Assembly (NCBI GenBank): GCA_024743275.1
Contig: JANSWW010000002.1
Location: forward strand, 310,001 to 374,000
Length of the DNA: 64,000 nucleotides
Source of the DNA: Alphaproteobacteria bacterium
Lineage (GTDB): Bacteria; Pseudomonadota; Alphaproteobacteria; JANSWW01
Direction of reading: 5' to 3'
The notes beneath the pieces were generated by a model. That model did no database searches and was not told the DNA's origin. It saw nothing but the letters and a program-made list of their open reading frames with translations. Position 1 is the first letter of the stretch; each line of letters begins with the position of its first letter. Made by a program: the position numbers and the translations under genes. Shown here in pieces: positions 18,640-28,563 of the stretch.

Positions 18640-18897
18640 ATGCTCAGCAAACCGTTCCTGACCACGCACGAGGTGGCCGAGTTGTTGAAAGTCGGAGAGC
18701 CCACGGTCCGCACTTGGATCCACAATCTCGAACTGCGTGCGGTGCGGCTCGGCCGTGAATACCGGGTCGCCGTCAAGGATCTGGAGGCGTTCGTGAACGA
18801 ACATGAGACACGGCCGCCGAGCTGGGAGGCGGAAGACGACTGCCCACCCGGCCCCGCTTCGGATCCCGATCAAAGCCCCGACCCGAATCCGGCCTAG
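18640..18897 (+). CDS. Small helix-turn-helix DNA-binding protein, excisionase/MerR-like
   Basis: 85 residues. The first 55 form an excisionase-type winged helix-turn-helix: LTTHEVAELLKVGEPTVRTW is the recognition part, followed by the wing strand VRLGREYRVAVKDLEAFV. The tail (56-85) is acidic, Pro/Asp-rich and probably disordered. Such domains occur in phage excisionases but also in small regulators. There is no integrase or attachment site nearby, so I favour a regulator of the operon it leads. The ATG lies only about 30 bp after an FNR-type box and has no Shine-Dalgarno sequence, so translation may start on a leaderless message. The P-type ATPase gene follows after 20 bp. Confidence 0.8.
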   Translation: MLSKPFLTTHEVAELLKVGEPTVRTWIHNLELRAVRLGREYRVAVKDLEAFVNEHETRPPSWEAEDDCPPGPASDPDQSPDPNPA

Positions 18898-18917
18898 CGA
18901 TTTCGAGAGCGACGACC

Positions 18918-21692
18918 ATGCCGCAGCCCTCCCGCACATTTCAGAACAACCTGAAATGGCACAGCCGCACGCCGGAAGATGCGTTTAATACGCTTGAGAC
19001 GTCAGGATCGGGGCTTCCCGACGCGGAGGCGGATCGGCGGCTGGCCGATCACGGCCCCAATCGCCTGCCCGAGCCAAAGCGGGACGGCCCGGTCATCCGC
19101 TTCCTCCGCCAGTTCCACAACGTCCTGATCTATGTGCTGCTCGCCGCCGCCGCGACGACGGCGGTCCTCGGCCATTGGATCGACACCGGCGTCATCCTGG
19201 CGGTGGTGGTGGTGAACGCGATCATCGGCTTCCTGCAGGAGGGCAACGCCGAGAGCGCGCTCGCCGCGATCCGGAAGATGCTCGCCCCCCGGGCCACCGT
19301 GATCCGCGACTCGCAACACCGGACCCTGCCCGGCGAGGAGGTCGTTCCGGGAGACATCGTGGTTCTGGAGCCCGGCGATCGCGTCCCGGCGGACCTCCGC
19401 CTTTTCAGTGCCCGGGGATTGAAGCTTCAGGAAGCGGTGCTGACGGGCGAATCGGTCGCCGTGGACAAGGGTGTCGCCCCGGTCCCGGCGGAAAGTGTCG
19501 TCGGGGATCGTACCTGCCTCGCCTTCAGCGGCACCATGGTCGCCGCCGGTCAGGGGCGCGGCGTGGTCGTCGCGACCGGCCCCAATACGGAACTGGGCCG
19601 GATCAGCGGCATGCTGGCGGCGGTCGAATCGACGGTCACGCCCCTCACCCGTCAGATGGGCATTTTCGCCAAATGGCTCACCGTCTTCATCCTCGCGGTC
19701 GGCGCGGCGATTCTGATCGGCGGCACGCTGACCGGCGACCATGACTTCGCCAGCCTGTTCATGACCGTCATCGGTCTGTCGGTCGCCGCGATTCCGGAGG
19801 GCCTGCCGGCCATCCTGACCGTCACGCTCGCCATCGGGGTCCAGACCATGGCGAGGCGCAACGCGATCGTTCGGCGCCTACCCGCCATCGAAGCGCTGGG
19901 GTCGGTTTCCGTGATCTGTTCCGACAAGACCGGCACCCTGACCAAGAACGAGATGACCGTGGCGGAGATCGTCACGGCGGAAAACCGCTTCGCCCTGACC
20001 GGCACGGGCTATGCCCCCGGCGGGGCTGTGCTGATGGGCGGCGAGGAGATCGATCCGAAAGGGCAGACCCATCTGGTGACGCTGGCCCGCTCCGCCATTC
20101 TGTGCAGCGAGGCGGTGCTCGCCGGCGAGGGCGACGACCGTCATGTGATCGGCGACGCCATGGAAGGCGCCTTGCTGGTCATGGCCGGCAAGATCGGCCT
20201 CGATCCGACGGGCGAGCGGCGGGCCTGTCCGCAGACGGACGCCATTCCCTTCGACGCCCGCCACCGCTTCATGGCGACCCTGCATCACGACCATGAGGGC
20301 CATGCCGCCGTCTATGTGAAAGGGGCGCCGGAACGTCTGATCGCCATGTGTGTCGACCAGCAGCGGGCCGACGACAGCCGTGTGCCGCTGGATCCGGCCC
20401 ATTGGGAGGCGGAGGCCGAGCGGCTCGCCGGCGGCGGTCACCGCGTGCTCGCCATCGCGGTCAAACGCATCCCGGCCGGGGTCCAGGACCTTACTTTCGA
20501 CGAGGCCGAGGACGGCCTCACCCTGGTCGGGCTGGTCGGGTTGATGGACCCGCCCCGGGACGAGGCGATCGAGGCCGTCGCGGAATGCCAGGCGGCGGGG
20601 ATCCGCATCAAGATGATCACCGGCGACCATGCCGGAACCGCCCGCGCCATCGCCCGCCGACTCGGCCTCACCAACACCGACGATGTCCTGCAGGGCACCG
20701 ACATCGACGCACTCGACGACGCGACGCTCCGCCAGCGGGCCATGACCACAGACGTTTTCGCGCGCACCAGTCCCGAGCACAAGCTGCGGCTGGTCGAAGC
20801 GCTACAGGCCGAAGGGGCGGTGACCGCCATGACGGGCGACGGGGTCAACGACGCGCCGGCCCTGAAACGGGCGGATATCGGCATCGCCATGGGCGGCAAG
20901 GGCACGGAGGCGGCGAAGGAGGCCAGCGAGATCGTGCTGGCCGACGACAATTTCGCGACCATCGCGGCGGCGGTGCGGACCGGCCGGACGGTCTACGACA
21001 ATCTCAAGAAGGCGATCGTCTTCCTGTTGCCGGTCAATGGCGGCGAGTCCCTCAGCCTGATCCTGGCCATTATGCTCGGCCTCACCCTGCCGATCAGCCC
21101 GGTGCAGATTCTCTGGGTCAACATGGTGAGTTCCGTGGTCCTGGCCATGACCCTCGCCTTTGAGCGGGCCGAGCCGGGCATCATGCGGCGTCCCCCGCGC
21201 GCGCCCGGCGCGCCCCTGCTGTCCGGCTTCGTCCTGTGGCGGGTGACCCTGGTTTCGGCCCTGTTCAGCCTCGGCATCTTCGGCAAGTTCGCCCTCGCCC
21301 AGGCTCAAGGGGCCAGCGTCGAGGAGGCGCGCACCATCGCGGTCAATACCCTGGTGGTGATGGAGATCTTCTATCTGTTCTCGGTGCGCTATCTGCACAG
21401 CCCCTCGCTCACCCTGCGGGGGCTGGTGGGGACGAGGCCGATCCTGATCGCGATCGCCGCGGTGACGGCCCTGCAGTTCCTGTTCACCTACGCCCCGTTC
21501 ATGGAGGCCTTCTTCGACACCAGGCCGCTCAGCCTTCTCGAAGGGCTGCAGGTCCTCTCGGTCGGCGTGGCCCTGCTGCTGGTCCTGGAACTGGAAAAGC
21601 GAATTGTTCCCGCCCTGATCGGACGCGGGCGCCGGCCCGCGGCGAAACCGGGGGTGGGAACACGCAAAGCGCCGGGAGAGAGCCGTGGCTGA
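18918..21692 (+). CDS. Cation-transporting P-type ATPase (P2A/PacL-like)
   Basis: 924 residues. Domains in order: N-terminal cation ATPase domain (1-75), membrane helices M1-M2 (about 68-108), actuator domain with TGES at 176-179, M3-M4 with the ion-binding PEGLP at 293-297, phosphorylation site DKTGTLT at 336-342, nucleotide domain with KGAPE, hinge motifs MITGDH and MTGDGVNDAPAL, then six C-terminal helices. The PEGLP motif marks the Ca2+/Na+/H+ class rather than the heavy-metal class. Low-oxygen-induced members are known in related bacteria. It is preceded by the HTH gene and overlaps the following antiporter gene by 8 bp, implying translational coupling. The transported ion cannot be set from sequence. 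Confidence 0.92.
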   Translation: MPQPSRTFQNNLKWHSRTPEDAFNTLETSGSGLPDAEADRRLADHGPNRLPEPKRDGPVIRFLRQFHNVLIYVLLAAAATTAVLGHWIDTGVILAVVVVNAIIGFLQEGNAESALAAIRKMLAPRATVIRDSQHRTLPGEEVVPGDIVVLEPGDRVPADLRLFSARGLKLQEAVLTGESVAVDKGVAPVPAESVVGDRTCLAFSGTMVAAGQGRGVVVATGPNTELGRISGMLAAVESTVTPLTRQMGIFAKWLTVFILAVGAAILIGGTLTGDHDFASLFMTVIGLSVAAIPEGLPAILTVTLAIGVQTMARRNAIVRRLPAIEALGSVSVICSDKTGTLTKNEMTVAEIVTAENRFALTGTGYAPGGAVLMGGEEIDPKGQTHLVTLARSAILCSEAVLAGEGDDRHVIGDAMEGALLVMAGKIGLDPTGERRACPQTDAIPFDARHRFMATLHHDHEGHAAVYVKGAPERLIAMCVDQQRADDSRVPLDPAHWEAEAERLAGGGHRVLAIAVKRIPAGVQDLTFDEAEDGLTLVGLVGLMDPPRDEAIEAVAECQAAGIRIKMITGDHAGTARAIARRLGLTNTDDVLQGTDIDALDDATLRQRAMTTDVFARTSPEHKLRLVEALQAEGAVTAMTGDGVNDAPALKRADIGIAMGGKGTEAAKEASEIVLADDNFATIAAAVRTGRTVYDNLKKAIVFLLPVNGGESLSLILAIMLGLTLPISPVQILWVNMVSSVVLAMTLAFERAEPGIMRRPPRAPGAPLLSGFVLWRVTLVSALFSLGIFGKFALAQAQGASVEEARTIAVNTLVVMEIFYLFSVRYLHSPSLTLRGLVGTRPILIAIAAVTALQFLFTYAPFMEAFFDTRPLSLLEGLQVLSVGVALLLVLELEKRIVPALIGRGRRPAAKPGVGTRKAPGESRG

Positions 21693-23400
21693 CGCGATCG
21701 CGGGGTATGTCTTCTATGAGATCGCGGCCCTCCTGGTGCTGGCCGCCGGCGTGGGCTTTGTCGGGCTTTTGCTGCGGCAACCGCTGATCGTCAGCTTCAT
21801 CGCGGTCGGGATTCTGGCCGGTCCCTCGGGGCTCGACATCGCCCAGTCGGACGCGCATATCGACCTCTTGGCGGAACTCGGAATCGCGGTGCTGCTATTC
21901 CTCGTCGGCCTGAAGCTCGACCTGACCCTGGTCCGCACGCTGGGTCCCGTGGCTCTAATGACCGGCCTCGGCCAGGTGGCGTTCACCACCGTTTTCGGCT
22001 TCCTCATCGCGCTGGCGCTCGGCCTCGACACGGTCACCAGCCTCTATGTGGCCATCGCGCTCACCTTCTCGTCCACCATCATCATCGTCAAACTGCTCTC
22101 CGATAAGCGCGAGATCGATTCGCTGCATGGCCGGATCGCCCTCGGCTTCCTCATTGTCCAGGACATTGTCGTGGTCGTCGCCATGATCGCGCTGTCGGCC
22201 ATCGGTGTCGGGGCGGCGGGCGATTCGGCGGCGAGCGACGTCCTGATGGTCTTCGGTTACGGGGTGGCCATGCTGGTGGCGGTCGGCCTGTTCATCCGTT
22301 TCCTGGCGACCCCGCTGGTCGAACGCCTGTCCAAGGCGCCGGAACTGCTGGTTTCCTTCGCCATCGGCTGGGCGGCCCTGTTGGCGGCGGTGGGCCATTA
22401 TCTCGGCTTCGGCAAGGAACTGGGGGGTCTGCTAGCCGGCGTGTCCCTCGCCTCCACCCCGTTCCGGGAGGCGATCGCCGCCCGTCTGGCGACCTTGCGC
22501 GATTTCCTGCTGCTGTTCTTCTTCATCGCCCTGGGTGCCGCCCTCGACCTTTCGGTTCTCGGCGACAACGTCTTTGCGGCCCTCGTGCTGTCGCTCTTCG
22601 TGCTGATCGGCAACCCGCTGATCGTCCTCGCCATCATGGGCGCGATGGGCTATCGAAAACGCACCGGCTTTCTGGCCGGCCTCACCGTCGCGCAGATCAG
22701 CGAGTTCTCGCTGATCTTCATGGCCATGGGGGTAAGCATCGGCCATGTCGCGGACGGCGCGCTGGGCCTGGTGACCCTGGTCGGTTTGGTGACCATCGCC
22801 GCCTCCACCTACATGATCACCTATTCCCACCTGCTCTATGGCTGGGTCGAACCGGTGCTCGGCGCGTTTGAGCGACGCTCCGCCGGCGCGAAGGAGGATA
22901 AGGGAAGCGCCGGCGAGGGCTACGACATGATCGTCTTCGGCCTCGGCCGCTACGGCTTCGCCCTCGCCCTCGCCTTGAAACGCGCCGGACGGCGGGTCGT
23001 CGGCGTCGATTTCGACCCCGAGGCGGTCCGGTTCGCCCGCGACCACGGCATCGACGCCCTGTTCGGCGATGCCAGCGACCCGGAGTTCCTCGCCCATCTG
23101 AAACTCACCACCGTCGAGTGGGCCATCGCCGCGATCCCGGAACACGCGACCGGCATCACCCATGAGGATGCCCGCCGCGCGTTGCTGCTGGGGCTCAAGG
23201 ATGCAGGCTACAAGGGACGGATAGCGGTGGCCGCCCACAGCGACGCCACCTCGGAGCGGATGCGCGACGCGGGCGTCGACCTGGTGCTGATGCCGTTCCG
23301 CGACGCGGCCTCCCAGGCGGCGGAGTTGGTCCTGACCGGAACGCCGCCGGAAACCGCGGAGCCGGTCGATCCACAAGGCCAGAAGGAACTTATTCCATGA
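21685..23400 (+). CDS. Kef-type K+/H+ antiporter with RCK domain
   Basis: 571 residues from a GTG that overlaps the end of the ATPase gene; GAGAG lies just upstream. The first 390 residues form a CPA2 cation:proton exchanger of about 12 helices (LLRQPLIVSFIAVGILAGPSG and the GLKLDLTLV segment are typical). After a short linker, residues about 410-540 are an RCK/TrkA-N domain with the Rossmann turn GLGRYGFALA and a nucleotide-binding acidic residue in VVGVDFDPEAVRF. It probably exports K+ or Na+ in exchange for protons under NAD(H) control. Third gene of the FNR-box operon, overlapping the USP gene by 4 bp. Confidence 0.9.
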   Translation: MADAIAGYVFYEIAALLVLAAGVGFVGLLLRQPLIVSFIAVGILAGPSGLDIAQSDAHIDLLAELGIAVLLFLVGLKLDLTLVRTLGPVALMTGLGQVAFTTVFGFLIALALGLDTVTSLYVAIALTFSSTIIIVKLLSDKREIDSLHGRIALGFLIVQDIVVVVAMIALSAIGVGAAGDSAASDVLMVFGYGVAMLVAVGLFIRFLATPLVERLSKAPELLVSFAIGWAALLAAVGHYLGFGKELGGLLAGVSLASTPFREAIAARLATLRDFLLLFFFIALGAALDLSVLGDNVFAALVLSLFVLIGNPLIVLAIMGAMGYRKRTGFLAGLTVAQISEFSLIFMAMGVSIGHVADGALGLVTLVGLVTIAASTYMITYSHLLYGWVEPVLGAFERRSAGAKEDKGSAGEGYDMIVFGLGRYGFALALALKRAGRRVVGVDFDPEAVRFARDHGIDALFGDASDPEFLAHLKLTTVEWAIAAIPEHATGITHEDARRALLLGLKDAGYKGRIAVAAHSDATSERMRDAGVDLVLMPFRDAASQAAELVLTGTPPETAEPVDPQGQKELIP

Positions 23401-24413
23401 CCGATGCCCCCGCGACCCTGGCGTTCCGCCGGCTGCTGGTGATCGCCGCCAATGACGACAGCGACGCAACCCTGTTCCGGCGCGCCGGCGCCCTGGCGGA
23501 GGCCTGGGGGGCGGGCCTCGACGTACTCCACGTCGTAGAGCCGCCCACTGAGATCGACCGCATCGCCAAGGCGATCGGGCTGCGCGTCGCCGATCTGGAA
23601 AGCCGACTCGAAGCGGACGCGCGGACCGCCCTCTCCGCCCGGCTCGCCGAAGCGCTGCCGGACGTGCCGGCCAAGCTCCATATCCAGGTCGGCAAAACCT
23701 TCATCGAGATCATCCGCCATGTCGAGGCGCAGGGGGCGGATCTCGTGTTGAAGGCGGCGGAAATGCTCGGCGGGAACCGCTCCGGCCTGTTCGCCAGCAC
23801 GGATCAACATCTGCTGCGAAAATGTCCCTGCCCGGTTTGGCTTGTCCCGCCTTCCGCCCGGCCGCGGGTAGCCACCATCCTCGCGGCGGTCGATGTCGAC
23901 ACCGGCCAGGCGACGGCCCCGAAAACGCTCGAGGGCCTGAACGAGGTCCTGATCGACACGGTCGTTCGGCTCGCGGTCGCGGAAAGGCGCGCCGGCCAGC
24001 CCGTGGAGGTCCATCTGCTCCATGTCTGGGACGCCCCCGGCGAAGGAATGGTGCGGCTCTGGTCCGACAGTTCCGATCCCACCCGGGCGGTCGACGACTA
24101 TGTCGGCGCGGTGGAAGCGACCCACTGGACCGCCCTGGGGGCACTCGCCGAGGCGGCCCGGACCCGCTGTTCGAACGACGGGCAAGCGGATGTCGCGGTC
24201 CGTCCGACCCTGCTGCGCGGAAAACCGCGGGAGGTGATCCCCGCCCAGGCGGTCGCCCTCGACGCGGACCTGTTGGTGATCGGCACCATCGCGCGGACCG
24301 GAGTCCCCGGCCTGATCATCGGCAACACCGCGGAGGATGTGCTCAACACCGTCGAATGCGCCGTGGTGACCGTCAAACCACCGGGCTTTATCAGCCCCCT
24401 CTCCCGCCGATAA
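23397..24413 (+). CDS. Tandem universal stress protein (two UspA domains)
   Basis: 338 residues made of two UspA folds, about 10-155 and 160-330. The second ends in IARTGVPGLIIGNTAEDVLN, containing the ATP-binding G-x2-G-x9-G(S/N) pattern and the typical VECAVVTVKPPGF strand. The first lacks a clear copy of that glycine-rich site, having NRSGLFASTDQHLLRK instead. Such double USPs are linked with low-oxygen and energy stress survival. Its start overlaps the stop of the antiporter gene (ATGA). It ends 3 bp before the converging hybrid kinase gene, with no terminator in between. Confidence 0.92.
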   Translation: MTDAPATLAFRRLLVIAANDDSDATLFRRAGALAEAWGAGLDVLHVVEPPTEIDRIAKAIGLRVADLESRLEADARTALSARLAEALPDVPAKLHIQVGKTFIEIIRHVEAQGADLVLKAAEMLGGNRSGLFASTDQHLLRKCPCPVWLVPPSARPRVATILAAVDVDTGQATAPKTLEGLNEVLIDTVVRLAVAERRAGQPVEVHLLHVWDAPGEGMVRLWSDSSDPTRAVDDYVGAVEATHWTALGALAEAARTRCSNDGQADVAVRPTLLRGKPREVIPAQAVALDADLLVIGTIARTGVPGLIIGNTAEDVLNTVECAVVTVKPPGFISPLSRR

Positions 24414-24416
24414 GGC

Positions 24417-27311
24417 CTACAGGCGGAAGGGCTGAAACACCGCCTCGAGTTCCTGGTATGTCTCCATCAAGCCCTCGCGATAGATGTCGGCGGTATCCGG
24501 GTCGTCGTCGTCGAGGCTGTCCTGGATATCCGACATCAGCCGTCCGAGGCGGTTGGCGCCGCACGATTTGGCGGCCCCTTTGATGGCATGCACCTTGGCC
24601 CGGGCCGCTTTGAAATCGCCGCCCTCGAAGGCGAGATCGATCTCCTCTATCGCCGGCTTCACCGTCCCAAGGAAGCCCATCACGAAGAACAGCGCTTCCT
24701 CGTTGAACGCCCCGAACGCGTCGTTGAGGGCATTCGGGTTGAAGACATCCGGATCGACGCCCCCCAGATGACTATAGGGATCCGAATCGTCCTGCCCGGG
24801 AGGTTCATGAGCGTCTTCCACGACGGTCCGGAGGTCGAAGACATTGGGGGCATAGCGCCGCAATTCCGCCTCCAACCGGGCGATCTCGATCGGTTTGCGC
24901 AGATATCCGTTCATCCCGACGCTTTCGCACATATCCACCGTTTCCGGCAGGACGTCGGCGGTCAGCGCGACAATCGGCAGAGGCGGCCGTCCGGCGAGCG
25001 GCGTGCCCTTCGCCCCCTCCCTTTCCAACGCCCTGACATTCCGGGCCAGTTCGAAGCCGTCCACGACGGGCATATGGCAGTCGGTGAGCAAAAGCTGATA
25101 GCGGTCCCGCTTGAGAAAGGCGAGCGCCTCCGCACCGTCGACCGCGATGTCGTGGGCGACACCGAGCCTGGACAGCACCCGTTCGATGACCATGCGGTTC
25201 GTCGCATTGTCCTCGGCCACCAGAACGAGCGCGTCGTTGTCCCGCGCGGTGTCCCGTTCCGGTGGTGTGAACACAACCTCCGCCTCGGACACCTCGGCGA
25301 GCGCGTCCCGCGACAACTCCCCGAGGCCGACGGCGACGAAGTCCCACAGCCTATGCGCCCGGACCGGCGTCGCCATGGTGCCGAGCAGATCCAGCCCGCC
25401 CAGCATCCGCCGGTCGATGTTCAGCGCCGACAAGGCCAGGTGGGGAGCCACAACCACCGTCGCGATCGCCGTCTTCGCCCAACCGGCGGCCAAGCTTTCC
25501 GCCCAGGCCCGCAGCGTGGTTACGCCGGGACGGCCGCTCAGCAGAATCAGATCCGGCTGTTCCACATCCGCGAGATCGGCGGGTGTGGCTTCGGCAAAGG
25601 GGGCAACAGACGCAATGTCAGCCAGGGCCAGCAGACTCGCGATACTCTCCGACTCGCTTGCATCGAAGCCGGCCAGCACGACCTTCGCCCGCGACAGATC
25701 GATCTCCGGCCGAACCGCCTCCGCTTCCTCCACGCCGACAGGCAATTCGAACCAGAAGGTAGAGCCCCGGCCAGGCTCCGATGTCACCCCGATCTCCCCG
25801 TCCATCATCTCTACGAGTTGTTTGGAGATGGCCAGTCCCAATCCCGTCCCGCCGAACCGACGGGCCGTCGAGCTTTCCGCCTGCGAGAACGCCTGGAACA
25901 GGTTCCCGACCTGCTCGGCGGTCATGCCGATCCCGGTATCCTTTACCGCGTAGCGCAGGCGCCGCCGCGGCCCCGCCCCGACGACGTCGACCACCAGGGT
26001 GACGGCCCCGCTTTCGGTGAACTTGATCGCGTTGCCGATGAGATTGAGCAGAATCTGTCGGACCCGGGTCGGGTCCCCCTTCGCCAGGGAAGGCAACGTT
26101 TTCGGAAGATGGACGGTAAAAAGAAGCTTCGCCGCCTCGGCCTTTGGCGCCATTAAGTCCATGACCCCTTCGATCTGCTCCAAGGGGGAAAAGTCGATGG
26201 ATTCGATCGGCAGCTTGCCGGCTTCGATCTTCGAGAAGTCCAGAATGTCGTTGATGATGGTCAGCAACGCTTCGCCGGATTGCCGAATCGTCTTGGAGAA
26301 CTCCTTCTGCTCCGGGGTCAACTGGGTTTGATCGAGCAGCTCGGCCATGGTCATGACGCCGTTCATGGGCGTGCGGATCTCATGGCTCATGGTCGCCAGA
26401 AAATCGGCCTTCGCCTTCGATGCGGCCTCGGCGAGCTTCTGAGCGTCGCGGAGATCGTTCTCCATCGCCTTGCGTTTGGTGATGTCGGTGACAACCGAGA
26501 CAGACCCGCCGTCTGCCAACGGCGTCTTGCGCAAGGTGACGACCCGTCCCTCCCGCGTCGTCATCTCGATCTCGACGAATTCCTCCGCCTCGAAATGGCG
26601 GATGCGGGTGCGCACCTGTTCGAGCGGATCGCCGGGGCCGTAATAGCCGTCACGGGCCGCCGCTTCCAGCACCGCCTTGATCGGTTTGCCAACCTCGAAA
26701 AGATGCTCGGGAATCCCGAGAATCTCGATATAGCGATCGTTGAACAGCTGATAGCAAAGCTCGCCGTCCAGCATAAACAGGCCGTCCGACATGTTGTCGA
26801 GCGCGATGCGAAGCTGCTCCTCCTTGCGGGAGACCTCCCGCGTGCGTTCCTCGACCGTCTTTTCCAACGAGTCCGCATGGGCCTGCAGTTCCCGCATCAA
26901 CTCGCCGCGGGTCTTCTCCTCCAGGACCGCTCTCGCCTGAAGCCAGGCGTCCCAAGGGTCCCGCACGCCTGCCGGCAACGCCTTCTTCGCAACGAGACCA
27001 TGGCGCCCCAACCCACTATCGGCAGACCGGACATCATCGAACCAGGGAAAATGATGGGCGGCGTCGAAGGCGACCGGCGCGGCAAAGGTGAGTTCCAGCG
27101 ATGCCCGCTTCCCGTCCTCGACCAGGCGGACCGCCAGTCGGCCTTCCCCCCCACCGGCGATCACCCACCGGCCGAGTTCCGAGACGGCGATCGCGATACG
27201 GCCGCTGTCGATCTTGGCGAATCCCAAAGTGAGCGTCGCCGCATACACCTTGCGACGCGCCTCCGACACCGACAAGTCGTCGACCATGCTGAGTTCGACA
27301 ATGTTGGTCAT
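24417..27311 (-). CDS. Hybrid sensor histidine kinase with N-terminal degenerate RsbT-like domain, PAS, REC and HPt
   Basis: 964 residues from the ATG at 27311, which has GGGGGAGG just upstream; a longer frame to 27392 lacks such a site. Order of parts: an RsbT-like ATPase fold at about 1-115, a coiled coil near 125-165, PAS at about 168-283, HisKA with phospho-accepting His310 (MSHEIRTP), HATPase ([25 protein letters not shown]), an apparent degenerate receiver at about 540-660, a canonical receiver with Asp744, and an HPt domain with His908. The RsbT-like part keeps SELGR (44-48), but the N-box Asn is Trp49, so it should not be a kinase. It is the last gene after rsbR-T-X-S and is probably the output of that stressosome. 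Confidence 0.9.
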   Translation of the reverse strand: MTNIVELSMVDDLSVSEARRKVYAATLTLGFAKIDSGRIAIAVSELGRWVIAGGGEGRLAVRLVEDGKRASLELTFAAPVAFDAAHHFPWFDDVRSADSGLGRHGLVAKKALPAGVRDPWDAWLQARAVLEEKTRGELMRELQAHADSLEKTVEERTREVSRKEEQLRIALDNMSDGLFMLDGELCYQLFNDRYIEILGIPEHLFEVGKPIKAVLEAAARDGYYGPGDPLEQVRTRIRHFEAEEFVEIEMTTREGRVVTLRKTPLADGGSVSVVTDITKRKAMENDLRDAQKLAEAASKAKADFLATMSHEIRTPMNGVMTMAELLDQTQLTPEQKEFSKTIRQSGEALLTIINDILDFSKIEAGKLPIESIDFSPLEQIEGVMDLMAPKAEAAKLLFTVHLPKTLPSLAKGDPTRVRQILLNLIGNAIKFTESGAVTLVVDVVGAGPRRRLRYAVKDTGIGMTAEQVGNLFQAFSQAESSTARRFGGTGLGLAISKQLVEMMDGEIGVTSEPGRGSTFWFELPVGVEEAEAVRPEIDLSRAKVVLAGFDASESESIASLLALADIASVAPFAEATPADLADVEQPDLILLSGRPGVTTLRAWAESLAAGWAKTAIATVVVAPHLALSALNIDRRMLGGLDLLGTMATPVRAHRLWDFVAVGLGELSRDALAEVSEAEVVFTPPERDTARDNDALVLVAEDNATNRMVIERVLSRLGVAHDIAVDGAEALAFLKRDRYQLLLTDCHMPVVDGFELARNVRALEREGAKGTPLAGRPPLPIVALTADVLPETVDMCESVGMNGYLRKPIEIARLEAELRRYAPNVFDLRTVVEDAHEPPGQDDSDPYSHLGGVDPDVFNPNALNDAFGAFNEEALFFVMGFLGTVKPAIEEIDLAFEGGDFKAARAKVHAIKGAAKSCGANRLGRLMSDIQDSLDDDDPDTADIYREGLMETYQELEAVFQPFRL

Positions 27312-27417
27312 TCGCCTCCCCCAAAAGGACAAATCGACCTTGAACGACCGCTCCGCGTGCTTCGCCATGGAAGGCAAGCGACGCGTTTTCAACTTCTATC
27401 CGCGAATCGGCCGGACG

Positions 27418-27885
27418 TTAACCGTGATCCGCGGCCGGCCCCGCCCTCTCGACCCTGCCCGGCTCCTCCGGCGGGTCGATTTCCGCATCCATTTCCGTCG
27501 TCTCCGTCCCGGCGCCGCCAAGCAGGTCCAGCGCATGATCGAGCGTGAGAGCAGTCCGGACGGTATCGACATCGACGTCCAACTCGACGAGGGCGGCCGC
27601 GATCGCCGGCTGGATCCCGGACACGACCACATCGGCGCCCATCAATTCCGCCATGCGAACAATGCCGAGGAGCGCCTCGAACTCCGAGCCGTCCATGAAT
27701 TCGAGACTGGACAGATCGATCACCACCGATGTCGTCCGGGTTTTCGGCAGAAGATCCAACAGCTCCGTGCGGAAACGGGCCGCCGTCTCCGGGGTCAGTT
27801 CCCCTTGCGTGGTGGCGACCGCGACACCCCGAGCCAGGGCGATGGGAACCGATTCCCGGGCGGCCGAATTCACGTCAACAACCAT
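27418..27885 (-). CDS. rsbS: Stressosome STAS protein RsbS
   Basis: 155 residues; residues 10-120 are a single STAS domain with the RsbS-specific run VVIDLSSLEF and LMGADVVVSGIQPAIAAALVELDV. In Bacillus RsbS forms the core of the stressosome and is phosphorylated by RsbT on Ser59. An ungapped alignment puts Gly66 at that position here, with Ser67 directly after it (MDGSEFE). The last 30 residues are acidic, Pro-rich and probably disordered, and are absent from typical RsbS. It sits after rsbX and 106 bp before the hybrid kinase. An alternative reading is a sporulation-type STAS antagonist, but the neighbours argue for RsbS. Confidence 0.85.
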   Translation of the reverse strand: MVVDVNSAARESVPIALARGVAVATTQGELTPETAARFRTELLDLLPKTRTTSVVIDLSSLEFMDGSEFEALLGIVRMAELMGADVVVSGIQPAIAAALVELDVDVDTVRTALTLDHALDLLGGAGTETTEMDAEIDPPEEPGRVERAGPAADHG

Positions 27886-27924
27886 CGCCAGTCTCCTCCG
27901 CCGACACTTGTCCAGCCCCTCCCC

Positions 27925-28560
27925 TCAACGTGGGTCCCCGAACCCGGAAGACGCCAGGCTTACCCCCTGGCTTTGCGGGCCGCATTTCACGACGAGGCAG
28001 GAGACATCGTCGTATTTCCTGCCGAACCGGCGCACGATTTCATGCGAGGCGACGCTCGGCTCGCCCGCCAGAATATCCGGATACTCCCTGAGATTGACCG
28101 TCGACGAGATCCCATCGCTGTGCAGGACCACGACGTCTCCTAGAGTCAGCGGTTCCGTCTGAACCCGGACGGTCCGGATCGCCAGTCCGAGAGTGCCCGG
28201 CTGGGAAATCAGCTCCCGCCGCCCCCTTCCGAAAACGCAGGCGACGATATTGCCGACCCCCACGAACTCCATTGTCGCCTCCGATGGGCGCAGCGCGCAC
28301 AGCCCGATGGCCGCCCCCACGGTTCCCCGCAATTCATCGTGCAGTCCGCCGATCAGGTCGGCCACCGTCCTTGAACCGTTCTCCCGGATCCAGTCCTCGA
28401 TCCGCTGGCTCACCGCATGGGCTCGCGGTCCATGGCCCAGCCCGTCCGACACAACCGCCAATACCCGGTCTTCGCTCTCATGGACGAAGGCGGCGTCGCC
28501 GCAGAGCTCCTCGCCGGGATAGGACCGGACCGTCGCGGAATAGGACAGGGCGTGCATCAC
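27925..28560 (-). CDS. rsbX: RsbX-like PP2C-family serine/threonine phosphatase
   Basis: 211 residues, a compact SpoIIE/PP2C phosphatase. Metal-binding aspartates are visible in CGDAAF, SDGLGHG, HSDGISS and YDDVSC. In known stressosomes RsbX removes phosphate from RsbS and RsbR and so resets the signal. The stop of rsbT and this start are 3 bp apart, a sign of coupling. It has two adjacent Met codons at the start (28560 and 28557). No receptor or membrane segment is attached. Confidence 0.88.
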   Translation of the reverse strand: MMHALSYSATVRSYPGEELCGDAAFVHESEDRVLAVVSDGLGHGPRAHAVSQRIEDWIRENGSRTVADLIGGLHDELRGTVGAAIGLCALRPSEATMEFVGVGNIVACVFGRGRRELISQPGTLGLAIRTVRVQTEPLTLGDVVVLHSDGISSTVNLREYPDILAGEPSVASHEIVRRFGRKYDDVSCLVVKCGPQSQGVSLASSGFGDPR

Positions 28561-28563
28561 GTC

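Noticed and set aside
18640..18897. Phage excisionase and integration site
   Set aside because: There is no integrase, no tRNA and no direct repeats nearby; the gene is spaced as the first member of a transport operon.
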